Assembly (NCBI GenBank): GCA_963921195.1
Contig: OY992537.1
Location: forward strand, 208,447,736-208,511,735
Direction: 5' to 3'
DNA length: 64,000 bases
From: Pegoplata infirma
Taxonomy: Eukaryota > Arthropoda > Insecta > Diptera > Anthomyiidae
This document shows positions 1-10,571 of the stretch, piece after piece. The notes beneath the pieces are model-generated. The model saw nothing but the letters and a program-made list of their open reading frames with translations, was not told where the DNA came from and did no database searches. The stretch's first letter is position 1. Every line of letters begins with the position of its first letter. The translations under genes were made by a program, and so were the position numbers.

Positions 1-18
1 GTTTGTTAATACAACAAG

Positions 19-117
19 GTTTTAATTGAAAATGAGCCAACAGTACAAGCAATTTTTACTGAGATGATCGTTATTGAAATTGATCCAAATCGTTCCGGTT
101 TTACTCCCGGTCTTTAA
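19..117 (+). CDS. Possible 3'-terminal exon of an unidentified gene
   Basis: After a possible splice acceptor (AACAAG, 13-18) one frame stays open for 32 codons and stops at TAA 115-117. The peptide begins VLIENEPTVQAIF and ends DPNRSGFTPGL. It has mixed, hydrophilic, protein-like composition and a clearly higher G+C content than the surrounding sequence, unlike the Phe/Lys/Asn-rich noise frames elsewhere in the window. In-frame TAA at 7-9 rules out continuation to the left edge without splicing. The pyrimidine tract before the AG is weak, I do not recognise the family, and the gene body would lie outside the window. It could also be chance or a transposon fragment. Confidence 0.3.
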   Translation, partial: VLIENEPTVQAIFTEMIVIEIDPNRSGFTPGL

Positions 118-645
118 AGACTTTCCTTTAGAAAGTCATTCATCAATATATGAAATTTTGTTGTCTTAATTTAAATAATTCTATAATTTAAACAAGTTTG
201 GCATTCTTTTTGATCTCAATGTTTAAATTTCGCTTTTTTTTGTACATATGCTTTCATTTATACGATTTTTATTTTGGCTGCCATAAAAAAGCTGCACAAA
301 AAAATTGCAAATAGTCTCAATATCAAACAGCATATAAATCACTTAAATGATAAATACACTAGGTGTATTTACGAGTGCATCCCTTTTAAAAAAAGGTAAT
401 CGAATCTCATTTGGTTTACTGTAATCATACTAACAATTTCGCTTTTGCTTTTATTTTGCACGAAAAAGTAAACATTTGGTTGGTACCTTTTAAATTTTTT
501 TAATATTATATGGAATGTTTTCCACCGACGGGGTGCAAATGGGAATTAGAAAGATGGAGAAATTATACTATACTTCGACTTTTTAATTCCCATTGTGGAT
601 AAAGTCGAATATGTACTAATATTTTAGTTTGTGCACAAACGATTT
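118..645. other. A+T-rich spacer, no gene seen
   Basis: No coding pattern. It contains two overlapping, mutually exclusive short dyads: AATGGGAATTA near 538-548 pairs with TAATTCCCATT near 584-594, and TTCGACTTT 574-582 pairs with AAAGTCGAA 601-609. If 19-117 is a real last exon, the start of this stretch would be its 3' UTR. Confidence 0.4.
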
Positions 646-653
646 GTCATTAG

Positions 654-1202
654 CAAGGAGAGGACTTTCATGCAAATGCATGTTTTTTCCTTTTGGTCAT
701 AGAACAGCATAAACAAAATATCTTTGCGAATCAAAGAATTTGCTTTAAAATGGCATCGATTCGTTAGTGCATATTTTTGCATATTTTGCTTAAAGTGCAT
801 ATTTTTGCATATTTTGCTATTATTCCGCTATAAATGCATATTTTTAGGTCATATTTTGTACAAATTTTAGTTTTTTAGCTATTTTTTTTGTATTTTTAGC
901 TATTTTTAAAAATTTTTTATGATATTTTTTTTTTTGTATTAAAGCAATTATGATATTTTCTTAGAATATTTTTATTTTTTAATAACATTTTATACACACT
1001 GTATATATGTATGTATATCTAAGCTTACAATGCCAGACTGAATTCAAATGTTATGTTTTTTTTTTAATAAAAGTAAAAAAAAGTGGATATTTATGATTTT
1101 TAGTGCATATTTTTAAATTTTTAGTGCATATTTCAAGACTTTTTAGTGCATATTTTAGGCGCCTAAAACATAGTTTTTTAGTGCATGAAGGTCCTGTCCC
1201 TG
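654..1202. mobile_element. hAT-type MITE (549 bp) with 8-bp target duplication
   Basis: A perfect 8-bp direct repeat GTCATTAG flanks the element (646-653 and 1203-1210). The ends are inverted repeats: left CAAGGAGAGGACTTTCATGC, right (reverse strand) CAGGGACAGGACCTTCATGC. Both fit the hAT end pattern YARNG, and 8 bp is the hAT target-duplication length. The interior is A+T-rich without a coding frame and carries several copies of GTGCATATTTTTGCATATTT (about 768-830 and 1100-1160), probably subterminal transposase-binding repeats. It is non-autonomous and would need a transposase in trans. Confidence 0.85.
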
Positions 1203-1210
1203 GTCATTAG

Positions 1211-1516
1211 ACTCGTTTGCTACTTTGTAGTAAATCGTTTCTATTTTTGCTAAATAATCTTGACAATGGAATCTGACAAATTCCGAAACACGTGTCGATT
1301 AAGTCTTGCAAAAATGACCAACATAAACAAATTTAAAACTAAAAATAATTTTCTTGAAAATTATGCTATGAGAATTTTATGGTTTTAATTAGTAAATTAA
1401 ATAATGACCTCGAGCCAGAATAAACATCCTTAAAATATAATATTTTAAAGGTCGAATATAATAATTTTTATTTAAAAAAAAAAAATAATTAGAATATACA
1501 TATTTTTCCATATTTT
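1211..1516. other. Spacer, no gene seen
   Basis: A+T-rich sequence between the hAT MITE and the first mini-me copy. No motif or frame recognised. Confidence 0.4.
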
Positions 1517-2150
1517 TATACCCTCCAACCACAGTATGGGGGTAAACTCTCTTTTTCATTCCATGTGTAATACATCGAAATATCGGACGGGGACCCCACA
1601 AAGTATATATAATATTGATCCATGATAGAATCTAAGACATTCTAGCAATGTCCGTCCGTCCGTCTGTAGAAATAACGATGCAGTCCAAAGCAAAAGAGCA
1701 AGACCCCTGCAATTGGGCAAGAATATCTCGTATGTTGCTGGTAAGGTTAAGTTCAAAGATGGGCAAAATCGGACCAGGGGGAAAAAGTTCCCCCTTGAAG
1801 AACTAAAACGACCCCTGAAAAATACGATATTTTTATGAGTTTTTTTTAATTTGTGCCCAACAAATGTAACATTTGTGTGCCATATTATGTTCATAGAACT
1901 GCGTTTGGACCAAGGGGGTCAGAAAATTCGATTTTTTTAAGGTGGTTATAGAAGTTAATTAAAAATACCGATAAAAATTTAAATATCATAAACAAATAAT
2001 TTGTAAACATATATAGCGGGGGTACAGGTGTCCCCCACCAACTCCGCCGACCAAAAAAAAGACGCCACTGGGATTTTTTTTTTTTAATTTCAGACGTGTT
2101 GGAGGGTATAAAAGATTCGGCACAGCCGAATTTAACACTCTTACTTGTTT
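1517..2150 (-). mobile_element. mini-me-like element, copy 1
   Basis: Reading on the minus strand, the element starts AAACAAGTAAGAGTGTTAAA near 2150, continues with a short dyad (TTCGGCTGTGCCGAA) and TATACCCTCC, and ends GGAGGGTATAAAAA near 1517. Near its 3' end it has the (GTCY)n proto-microsatellite (1650-1668 on the plus strand), then a conserved core and a TATA stretch followed by ACTTTGTGGGGTCC. This order matches mini-me elements described in Diptera. No protein is encoded; the frames in it are short and unrelated between copies. Confidence 0.8.
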
Positions 2151-2290
2151 TTTCTGTTTTTCATTAATATTTTTTTTTAATCAATGTTTTTTTCATCAAT
2201 ATTTTTTTCATCAATTTTAATTTCATCAATATTTTTTTTCATCAATATTTTTTTCATCCATATTTTTTAATCAAAAAAATTTTTTCATAC
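2151..2290. repeat. Simple repeat, TTTTTTCATCAATA type
   Basis: Degenerate 12-16-bp units with core TTTTTTCATCAATA lie directly between mini-me copies 1 and 2. The same unit recurs at 3060-3425 and, reverse-complemented, at 3560-3760 and 5690-6060. Confidence 0.8.
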
Positions 2291-2306
2291 ACACAAAAAA
2301 AATATA

Positions 2307-2857
2307 AAACAAGTGAGAGTGTTAAATTCGGCTGTGCCGAATCTTTTATACCCTCCAAAATGTAAAAAAAAAAATTGTCAGGGGCGTTTTATTTGGGGGG
2401 GGGTGATGGGGGTCAGTGGGGGATGTTGACAGCACCTTCCCATCCCGATAAATATAACAAATGTTTCATTTATTGAACAAAAATACAAAAAAACATGTAA
2501 AAAAGTGTATTTTTCCAGAGGTTGGTTTAGTTCTTTAAGGGGGAACTTTTTTCCCCCTGGTACGATTTTGCTCATTTACGAACTTAACCTGCCTATTATT
2601 ATAAGACATATTTGTGCCAAATGTCGGGAGTCTAGCTATTTTATTTTGGACTGCATCGTGTTAACTACAGACGGACAGACGGACAGACGGACAGACGGAC
2701 AGACGGACGGACGGACGGACATCGCTAGAATGTCTTAGAATCGATCACTGATCATAAATATATATACTTTATGGGGTCCTAGACCGATATTTTGATGCGT
2801 TACACACGGAATGACAAAGTGAGTATGCCCCCATACTGTAGTTGGAGGGTATAAAAA
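2307..2857 (+). mobile_element. mini-me-like element, copy 2
   Basis: Opposite orientation to copy 1, so the two form an inverted pair about 160 bp apart. It starts AAACAAGTGAGAGTGTTAAA, has TATACCCTCC at 2348-2357, and a long ACGGACAG/ACGGACGG run at 2668-2720 (GTCY on the other strand). The conserved core and TATATATACTTTATGGGGTC follow, and it ends GGAGGGTATAAAAA at 2844-2857. The 33-bp-type core is better preserved than the 5' body. It is non-coding. Confidence 0.85.
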
Positions 2858-2878
2858 CTGTGTACTTTTTGGGGATAA

Positions 2879-2968
2879 TACAACCTATAAAGTGGTTTTG
2901 GATAATTTACCTAAGATTTTTAGAGCATAAACTTTGGTAAGTTATCCAAAACCACTTTATAGGTTGTA
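2879..2968. repeat. Hairpin with ~36-bp arms
   Basis: ACAACCTATAAAGTGGTTTT (from 2880) is matched by its reverse complement ending at 2968. Pairing continues with a few mismatches to about 2916/2931, leaving a loop of about 14 bases. It lies just outside mini-me copy 2. It may be a tiny foldback insertion or a local inverted duplication. Confidence 0.8.
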
Positions 2969-3059
2969 ATTAAACCAAAAACTGGCACAATTTTTTTTTT
3001 AATTTTTTTGTGTGTACATATTTTTTAATAATTTTGTTTGTGTTCTTCAAAAATTTTGG

Positions 3060-3425
3060 TTTTTTTATTAATATTTTTTTCATCAATATTTTTTCATGAA
3101 AATAAAAAAAAATTTCATAATTTTTTTTCAATAACTTTTTTTTTGTGTTTATCAAAAATTTTGTTTTATTATCATTTTTCATAATTTTTTTTTTTCATTA
3201 TTTTTTTTTTCATCAGTATTTTTTTCATCAGTATTTTTTTCATCAATATTTTTTTTCATCAATATTTTTTTCATCAATATTTTTTTCATCAATGTATTTT
3301 TATCAAAATTTTCTTTTATCAATATTTTTTTTTTCATCAATAATTTTCTTTTCATCAATATTTTCCTTTTTATCCATATTTTTTTTTTCATAAATTTGTT
3401 TTGCATGCATATTTTGTTCAATTAA
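3060..3425. repeat. Minisatellite, TTTTTTCATCAATA units
   Basis: At least 15 units of 14-18 bp sharing TTTTTTCATCAATA; variability is mostly in T-run length. Open frames on both strands here (Phe/Ser/Ile-rich, or Lys/Asp/Glu-rich on the other strand) are produced by the repeat and are not genes. Confidence 0.85.
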
Positions 3426-3485
3426 TTTTTCAATTAATCAAAAGTTTTCTTATCAACATTATTTTTTCAACTTTTTTAATAATTT

Positions 3486-3535
3486 TTTTTTTATCAGTCA
3501 ACCGATATTTCAATGCGTTTTGCTTGGAATGACAA
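3486..3535 (+). mobile_element. mini-me 3' fragment
   Basis: CAACCGATATTTCAATGCGT and GGAATGACAAATT correspond to the end of mini-me copy 2 (there CGATATTTTGATGCGTTACA and GGAATGACAAAGTG). Neither the GTCY run nor the terminal GGAGGGTATA is present. It is a truncated relic. Confidence 0.6.
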
Positions 3536-3559
3536 ATTAATATCGCGTTATTTTTTAAT

Positions 3560-3990
3560 AAAAAAAAGTTTTTGATGAAATTTTTTTTTTTTTTATGAAA
3601 CCAAAGTGTTTAATGAAGAAAGAAATTTAATGAAAAATTAATACAAATTTTTGATGAAAAAATAAAAACATTTTTTGATGACAAAATAAAATTTTTTAAT
3701 AAAAAAAAAAACAATTTTGATGAAAAAAATTATTTTTTTTAATAAACAAAAAATTAAATAATAATAGTAATGTAACGTTTTATTCACCAGCTGGTAAAAC
3801 ATTTTTTTATTCACCAACCAGGTGAATTATTATCCCAGTTACAATCCTTTTAAGAGAATGAAAACAGTAATTCTAATTTTCTTTTCTTATTCAGTCGTAA
3901 GCTTAAATAGTGAAACTGAGGTGGCGCCCTGTGTCACTTTTGAAATTAAAAATTATCCTAAAACATTATCATGTTAAAAAAGTTCTACTC
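3560..3990 (-). repeat. Dispersed repeat A, copy 1, with GATGAAAAAA tail
   Basis: A (GATGAAAAAA)-type simple repeat (3560-3760) abuts a ~220-bp unit with TTTATTCACCAGCTGGTAAA, GTGAATTATTATCC, ACTGAGGTGGCGCCCTG and AACATTATCATGTTAAAAA. The same order is found at 5690-6296. Seen on the minus strand, it is a unique unit followed by a simple-repeat tail, which would suit the 3' end of a non-LTR retroelement or SINE. That reading is inference. Confidence 0.6.
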
Positions 3991-4858
3991 TTAAACAGCT
4001 GCTAGTAGTTTCTGAATTTTTTTTTTATAAATATACATACTTCAAAAATAACTTTATCAACATTTCCTTCATATCTATCAAATATGTAAGTTCACCTACA
4101 CAACAAGTTCAAGAACTTCAAAAATATTTTTTTTTAAACAATGAATGAAGCACTGGTTATTTGAAATTTGGAATTTATTCTTCTTGTATGTACTACTACA
4201 ACTGATGATTGTATTGATTACAATCATTCAGTGCTGTATTGTATGTAGTGGCTGCATACAATGTTTCTGCTTACTGGTTGCTATCAAATGTTATCAGTAA
4301 CATTAAATCTTACCAATCACTGATTGGTAATCAAACATTTGAGAAGAACTTATTCTGTTGTTAATTTGCTTTATTGATACGCCACAAATATATTTAACAA
4401 AGTGTTTTTGGCACTCAAAAAAAATTCTTACACCCATAAAAAGTTTTCAAACTCAAAAAAAAAAAAATCATTCAAACAAATTTTTACACTCAAAAAATTT
4501 TTACACTAAAAAAAAAATTTTTTTTTTGTTCTACAAAAAAATTTAGTCAGCATTTTTAAAAATTTTATTTTGTGTACGTTAAAAAAATTTAAAATTACTA
4601 AAAAAGTTTTTCGGCTTTGTGAAGGGGATTAATGGATTCGACCTAGTCTTGTCTTTAAAAATTTTTCGGTACTTCTATGTTAACAAGTATTTTTGTTTTT
4701 TTAATGTTTTTTACAAAAGTACAGACGGTTTTTTTTTTATTACAAAAAAATAAAATTTGTTTTTATTTTTATTACGAAATTAATTTCAATGTCAAAATAA
4801 GTGTTTAACATGTTATTGGAAAAATAAGTGTGTTTGTTAGGCTGTGTTTGTCGCTTCG
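3991..4858. other. Spacer, no gene seen
   Basis: Low-complexity A+T-rich DNA with several ACACTCAAAAAA-like runs (4410-4520), a motif common at the ends of non-autonomous elements in this window. No coding pattern. Confidence 0.4.
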
Positions 4859-5019
4859 GGAGTACATTCAAAATAATCACTCTGTTAAATTACAGAAATA
4901 CTGTGCTGCGCCAGCAGAAAATACCATAGATTTCCAACCAGAAAAATTTTTTGTTTTTTTTGCGAAAAAAAAACTCTGTAGAATTCTTTGTAAAATCTTG
5001 ATAAATGCGACAAGAATTA

Positions 5020-5132
5020 AACAAAAAACTGTAAATTTACAAAGTTTTAGTTAAATGCATTTTATGAGTGTAAAATTTTACAAAAAACTCTGTAAACTTG
5101 CAAAGTTTTAGTTAACTCCATTTTATAAGTGA
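5020..5132. repeat. Two-copy tandem repeat (~57-60 bp)
   Basis: ACAAAGTTTTAGTTAAATGC and its neighbour are repeated with changes as GCAAAGTTTTAGTTAACTCC about 60 bp downstream. Both are preceded by AAAAAACT(CT)GTAAA and followed by TTTTATRAGTG. Confidence 0.65.
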
Positions 5133-5479
5133 AACTTCTCTGCTTCAAAAAAAATTAACAGTCTGACAAGCCATCGTAATTTGTTTTTGCGTACTACGTA
5201 TATTTGAAAATATTAAAGCTCACATATTTAGTGACGCATTTAAGCGGTAGATGTTCACCGAGGTTTTTATAAATTAATAAATAACGACTTGAGCAGGGGC
5301 TATTTAAATGGGAAAATTGTGTTTCCTATTAGTACTTTCATAAACTTAAGAGAAAAATGCCTGCGAATTTTGTACTCTTGCCCAAAACATTAAATCATGA
5401 TAATGTTTTGCGGAAGATTTGGGTGTACTTGCCAAAGCAAAGTTTTTTTAGAAAAAATAATGTTATATTACTTTGCTAT

Positions 5480-5641
5480 TCCATGCAAAACGAATTGAAA
5501 TATCAGTCGAGGACCCAATTAAAAAACCAAAAGAGCTGCACATTTCGTAAGTGAGTGCAAAAATAGGTGCAAAAAGTGTTTTTGCATTTTGGAACATATA
5601 AAAGATTCGGCACCAAAGAATATAACCCTCTCACTTGTTTT
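5480..5641 (-). mobile_element. mini-me relic
   Basis: Near 5481 there is CCATGCAAAACGAATTGAAA with TATCAGTCGAGGACCC, like the minus-strand core of copy 1. At 5598-5641 there is ATAAAAGATTCGGCACCAAA followed by CTCTCACTTGTTTTA, like its other end. The middle is deleted or diverged. Confidence 0.5.
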
Positions 5642-5689
5642 ATGTACATTTGATAAACAAATGGAAAATTTTCATGCAAAAAGCTTTGA

Positions 5690-6296
5690 CTTGGTGAAAA
5701 AGTAATTTTGGTAAAACAAAAAGATTTTTTTCACGAAAAACAAAATTATGTTAAACATTTAATGAAAAGAAAATTTTTTTGATGTAAAAAAAATTGATGA
5801 AAAAAAAATATGAAAAAAGAAAATTTTTTGGTGAGAAAAAAATTGATAATAAAAAATTTGATAAAAAAATTTGATGAAAAAAGTTGATGAAAAAAAATAT
5901 GATAAAAAAAAAATTTATAAAAAAAAAAAAAAAAATTGATAAAAAAAAAGAAATTAATGGAAAAAAATTAATGAAAACAAAATTTGATGAAAAAAAATTG
6001 ATGAAAACAAAATTTGATAGAAAAAAAAAATTTGATGAAAAAAAATTGTTTTTGTTGAAAAATAATTATGTTACTTTTTATTCACCAGCTGGTAAAAATG
6101 GCTTTATTCACCACGATGTGAATTATTATCCAAGTTACAAACCCAAGTTATTAAAATTTTTGGTTTTAAGAAATTAAAAATAGTAATTCTTGTTTTCTTT
6201 TTCGTTATTTGTTAGCTTATATAGTCAAACTGACGTGGCGTCCTGCAACTTTTTTAAAATTAGACACCAGCCTAAAAACATTATCATGTTAAAAAC
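5690..6296 (-). repeat. Dispersed repeat A, copy 2, with GATGAAAAAA tail
   Basis: The (GATGAAAAA)n stretch at 5760-6050 is followed by TTTATTCACCAGCTGGTAAA, GTGAATTATTATCC, ACTGACGTGGCGTCCTG and AACATTATCATGTTAAAAAC in the same order as at 3560-3990. The central CACCAGCTGGT is a near-perfect dyad. Confidence 0.6.
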
Positions 6297-6830
6297 TAAA
6301 ATTTAAATGTGCCTGATTAAATGCATTCCCCATTTTAATGGTCCGCACGCGAAACCTTATATTTTAAATTCTTTTTTAAATTTACTTTTTAAGTGACAAC
6401 TTTAAGAAATCTTATTTATTTTCTTCGACTGTATGAATGGATAATTTATTTAAAAAATAAGGGCAAATGCCCTCATTTAAATGGGCCCGCTTAAAAGTTT
6501 TGCACGTGAATGTTTAACTTTGTAGAAATTGTCTATAAACTCGCAAGGTGTTCTCGTGTTTTTTTTTTTTTATAAATTTCTCATTTTCAGAACCACATTT
6601 AAGCGGGGCCATTCCAATCAACACTTTTATAAAATTAAAAGGAAATCATTTCAGAATTGTTTCCAAATTGAAAATTTCCTTTTTTTATATTTGTGAAAAT
6701 TACGAGTTTTTAACGAGTTTCTCCAATTTTACACGACATCCACGTAAAAGTTACCAGCTTTTATTGTAATTTAAGACGCTTTTTAAAGAGTGGTTGAAAT
6801 ATTTGGAAGTTTTTTGAAGAAATTTTTTTT
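6297..6830. other. Spacer, no gene seen
   Basis: A+T-rich. It contains weakly repeated phrases about 250 bp apart, such as GCATTCCCCATTTTAATGG (6324) and GCCCTCATTTAAATGGGCC (6468). No coding pattern. Confidence 0.3.
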
Positions 6831-7546
6831 TTTTGAAAACTGTATTACAGAGCAATAAGTAAAATTACAGATGAAATCTAATATTTTTGTTACGAGAGAA
6901 AACCAAATATTTTTCTAAAATCTATATTTTAACAAAAAAAAAAACTCTTTTTATTATCTGTAAATAGAAATTACAAAGTAAAAAGTAAAATTACAGATAA
7001 AATTTTGCTTTACGGTCAAAAGAAAATACAAAGTATTTTCTCAAAATCTGTATTTCGGCAGATAACTTAGTCAGATATCTGTACAATTAAGATTGCAGTC
7101 ATTTTACAGAGTAATTATTTTGAGTGTACTTTTCCACCTTACACCAAACTTTTAAAAAATTTATATACTCAAAAAATTATGTCACACTACTGTTTGTAGT
7201 TTATTTAAAAAGTTTTGAGTTTAGTCGTTTTTAAAAGAAAAAACATTTGTTTGATGTTCAGTTTTTATTAATGACTACTTCAGTCCTTTGTTTCAAAAAT
7301 AACACACTAAAAAATAAAGACTTTCATTAACATTTAATTTATAAAGTCATTTATTTTTGTTCTGTAAGTAAAAACTACTGATTATTCCTTAAATTTTTAA
7401 TGATTTGTGTAAGTAATTTTTTTTTAAATTGTTGGTATTTTTTAATGATATATCATTAGTTTTTACCTACACAAGTAGGTTATTTGTTTGTAGAAAAAAA
7501 ATTCAAAAAATTATTTATAGAAATATAAAAACATATTTGTATCAAC

Positions 7547-7610
7547 TGGCTTTGGCATGATGGGTAGAGTGTCTGGCCAGAATGTAGTTGATTGCGGGAT
7601 CGATTCCCCA
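7547..7610 (+). pseudogene. tRNA-like sequence (possible SINE head)
   Basis: TGGCATGATGGGTAGAGTG resembles a pol III box A region. GGATCGATTCC, 41 bases on, matches box B (GGTTCRANNCC) at all but one base. There is no acceptor-stem complementarity and no CCA-proximal pairing, so it is not a working tRNA gene. A SINE promoter or tRNA pseudogene is likeliest. Confidence 0.5.
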
Positions 7611-7660
7611 AAATTTTATTAAAAATTTTTAAAAAAATATTTCAATAGAAAATTGTATAA

Positions 7661-7776
7661 AATAACCTACGAAATCATTAATTTTTAATGTTTTCGTAGG
7701 TTATTTTTTTGTAATTTGTTGGTAAAAATAACAGAACTATCATTAATTTTTAATGTTTTCGTAGGTTATTTTTTTT
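7661..7776. repeat. Hairpin plus 65-bp tandem duplication
   Basis: ATAACCTACGAAA (7661) pairs with TTTTCGTAGGTTAT (7690), giving a 13-bp stem. The block ATCATTAATTTTTAATG-TTTTCGTAGGTTATTTTTTT starting at 7674 is repeated exactly 65 bp later at 7739. Confidence 0.75.
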
Positions 7777-7986
7777 CAAATTTGTCGGTAAAAAAGAATG
7801 AAAAAAACCGTAGTTTTTTAATGTTTAGTGTTATTTATTTTAGAAAATTTTGTCAACAGTAAAAAATAAATGTTGATGTTTGTTAAAACAAATGAATAAT
7901 TACTGGGAGGGTTTTTAATTGTTTATGCAGTGGTTTTAAATGTGTTTTTCTTTTGTTTTTGCCTATAAAATATTTTGAGTGTATAC

Positions 7987-10571
7987 TAGGGTGGGGCGAT
8001 TTGAACATCTTAATGGGCGCTTCGCGTTTCTGATTCTTGGGATTGTACTGAGCAAAAAAGCCAACTAGACCATACGTCTACGGTGAAAATCGAGCCTCCC
8101 GATTTTGACTTGAAGTTTTTTCTCAGACTTTATTTTTTTGGAAAATTTGCAAATATTCTTGGGCTCATATTTCGTAAACTATTTGAAATTTTGACTTATT
8201 TTCAAAAGGAAAGTTGTAGCTCTTGTCTCGGGCTACAATTTCTCTGAACATATGAAAACTTCGTTTTCATGGTCAAAAAGTCGAAAATGTAGAAAATTCA
8301 CCACTTTTTGTAATATTTTTTTTGATATTTTGGCCTATAACAGCCAAACTCTTAAGATTTTCGATCCAATACTAAGACAAAAATTGTAGCCAAGACAATA
8401 GATTTGATGATGACGCTGATGATTCTGGCTGCATCTCCATCTCCACATTCTCTGTATTATCAGAATCCACTGGATTATCCATATTTTTTATATCTTAAAT
8501 TTTTTAGTAGCACTGCACATAGGGGCAGTTATATGGGGCTTCTTGGCAACAATTCATTTTTTAAAAAAGCGATTTTGCTAACATTGTTATTTTATATCGA
8601 AAGCCTATACTTTTCTACGCTTGACTGCATTTTTCCTTTTTTGATTTATCCATTTTCCGTTTCTTGGCACTGTGTTAAATTTAGTAAAAGTTCAAAAAAA
8701 CAAAAAAAATATTTTAAATAGTCTTAAGTTGAAAATTCAAAATGAAAGGTAAACAAATAATAAATGTTGGAACTATACACATAAATTAAAAGGTAATTTT
8801 AGCACAAATTATTTTCATTCATTCTGACCAAATTGCATTGAATATTAGAGAAGTTATTGCCGTTCAAAGAACATCCTTTTTATGACGATTTTTAAAACAT
8901 AAGTTTAAAGGTCAAAAAGTCAAGACTTATCCTACATTATCCTTAGATATTTTTATACAGTGGTAAGTGGTATAATTCTTTACTAGAATCAGTCATAGAA
9001 ACTTGCACGAAAAGCGCCCGCTTTGTGAAACTGCACATTAAAAATATGACTTTTTTTTACTAATAAACCACATGCAGTCCAAACCAAAAATGCTAGACCC
9101 CTTAAACTTAGCATGAATATATCTATTGGTCATAGGCTGATTAAGTTCCAAAATGGGCAAAATCGGACCAGGTGAAAAAAGCTTCCTCTTAAAGAATTAA
9201 AAAAAAAATCTTGGGAAACACGATTTTTAGAGGGTTTTCTTACATTTGTTCAACACATCAAAAATTTTTATGACAAGAAGTTCCTTGACCTACCAAACAA
9301 ATAAGTGGAGTAGCATATGACATTTATATTATCCAGCCCACTTTTGGGGGCGTGGCTATGAAAATAATATATAAATTTGATAAAATTGTACTATTTTAGC
9401 ATAGATATCATACTTAATCAATTTGTAAATACCTATTGCGAGGAAGAAGGTATCCCCAGACACCTCCATCAACGTCTCCATGACCGATTTTAATCCCAAC
9501 TTCCAAAAATAAATTGATAATAGTTTTTTTTTTCAAATTTTAAATTTATACGATATAACTTTTTTAGTGGAACATTTGGTGTGGAATACTTCATATGTAT
9601 GTAATTCTAATACTTACTTATTTTAGCGATAGCTATGTCTATATATTAACATAAAAATTTACAAAATTTTATACTTCAAACAAACTATTTTTTTTTTTTT
9701 CGTTTTTGCGCATTTTTTCGCAATTTTGAAGAGAAAGTCTTACATGTTTTTACATAAATTTAATCGAAAAGCTGCGCTCTTTAAAACGGTGGGCATATCG
9801 ACTACAAAAATCCAGCGGTTTAATTGATGCCATAAAACATCCCATTTTGCCCCTATGTGCACTGCACAGTTTATACACGAAACAATTATTTCTAAAACTT
9901 ACATTCAAAAACTATAATAAGTAAAGACTAATTATGGGACCGTTCCTTTTGACGTTTATAGGTGGGGATAGTTGTTTATATGGTATCTGGGAAAGCTGGA
10001 TGTTTTGTTTACCTTTTATTTTTCGCTATGAACAACTGAAAATGGTAATTTATCAATATTTTCACAAAAAATTTTCACAAGGCCAAAACTGCCTGAAGGA
10101 GCCTTCCAATGCTTTTGCGATGTACTAGAGAGTTCTTAACTATTGTCTTAGCTACAATTTTTGTCTAAGTATTGGATCGAAAATCTCAAGGGTTTGGCTG
10201 TTATAGGCCAAAATATCAAAAAAAAAATTACAAAAAGTGGTGAATTTTCTACATTTTCGACTTTTTGACCATGAAACCGAAGTTTTTTCTAAGTAATATG
10301 TTCAGAGAAATTGTAGCCCGAGACAATAGCTACAACTTTTGAAAATAAGTCAAAATTTCAAATAGTTTACAAAATATGACCCCAAGAAAATTTGCAAATT
10401 TTCCAAAAAAAAAAAAAAGTCTGAGAAAAACTTCAAGTCAAAATCGGGAGGCTCGGGTTTCACCGTAGACGTATGGTCTAGTTGACTTTTTTGCTCAGTA
10501 CAATCCCAAGAATCAGAAACGCGATGCGCCCATTAAGATTTTTGTCCTTCCTTACTAATCGCCCCACCCTA
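7987..10571. mobile_element. hAT-type element with long (~430-bp) TIRs
   Basis: The 8-bp direct repeat GTGTATAC flanks it (7979-7986, 10572-10579). Ends are TAGGGTGGGGCGATT and its reverse complement, fitting the hAT end pattern YARNG with 8-bp duplications. The inverted repeats run about 430 bp (7987-8401 against 10136-10571) with scattered mismatches and small indels, which is unusually long for hAT. The interior 8402-10135 has no recognisable transposase; its longest frame (105 codons at 8404) is not protein-like. A mini-me relic lies inside (9060-9540). I read it as a non-autonomous or decayed foldback-type hAT. Confidence 0.85.
9060..9540 (-). mobile_element. Diverged mini-me body nested in the hAT element
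   Basis: CATGCAGTCCAAACCAAAAA, TGGGCAAAATCGGACCAGG and the later TATCCCCAGACACCTCCATC parallel the body of mini-me copy 1 (ATGCAGTCCAAAGCAAAAGA, GGGCAAAATCGGACCAGG, TGTCCCCCACCAACTCC). Both mini-me ends are missing or unrecognisable, so this is an old nested copy. Confidence 0.6.

Larger units (their letters stand above)
4859..7131. mobile_element. Candidate TIR element with nested repeats
   Basis: The left end (4859 on) has AGTACATTCAAAATAATCAC then TCTGTTAAATTAC. The right end, read on the minus strand from 7131, has AGTACACTCAAAATAATTAC then TCTGTAAAATGAC. These are ~33-bp imperfect terminal inverted repeats. Subterminal ATTACAGA/TCTGTAAT words recur at 6840-7090. Inside lie a tandem duplication (5020-5132), a mini-me relic and dispersed repeat A copy 2. 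No transposase frame and no clear target duplication, so the pairing of the ends is an inference. Confidence 0.45.
7164..7980. mobile_element. Candidate TIR element, ends TATACTCAAAAAATT
   Basis: Left TATACTCAAAAAATT (7164) and right AATATTTTGAGTGTATA (7968-7984) form a short inverted repeat. Inside are the tRNA-like sequence at 7547 and the hairpin/tandem block at 7661-7776. No target duplication identified, and the ends are short, so confidence is low. Confidence 0.3.

Noticed and set aside
2668..2720. ACGGACAG array as an independent microsatellite
   Set aside because: It is the GTCY proto-microsatellite that belongs to the mini-me element and recurs at the same internal position in copies 1, 3 and 4.
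8404..8721. 105-codon frame inside the long-TIR hAT element as a transposase remnant
   Set aside because: No DDE or hAT dimerisation-like motifs, Phe/Leu/Ser-rich composition typical of A+T-rich noise.
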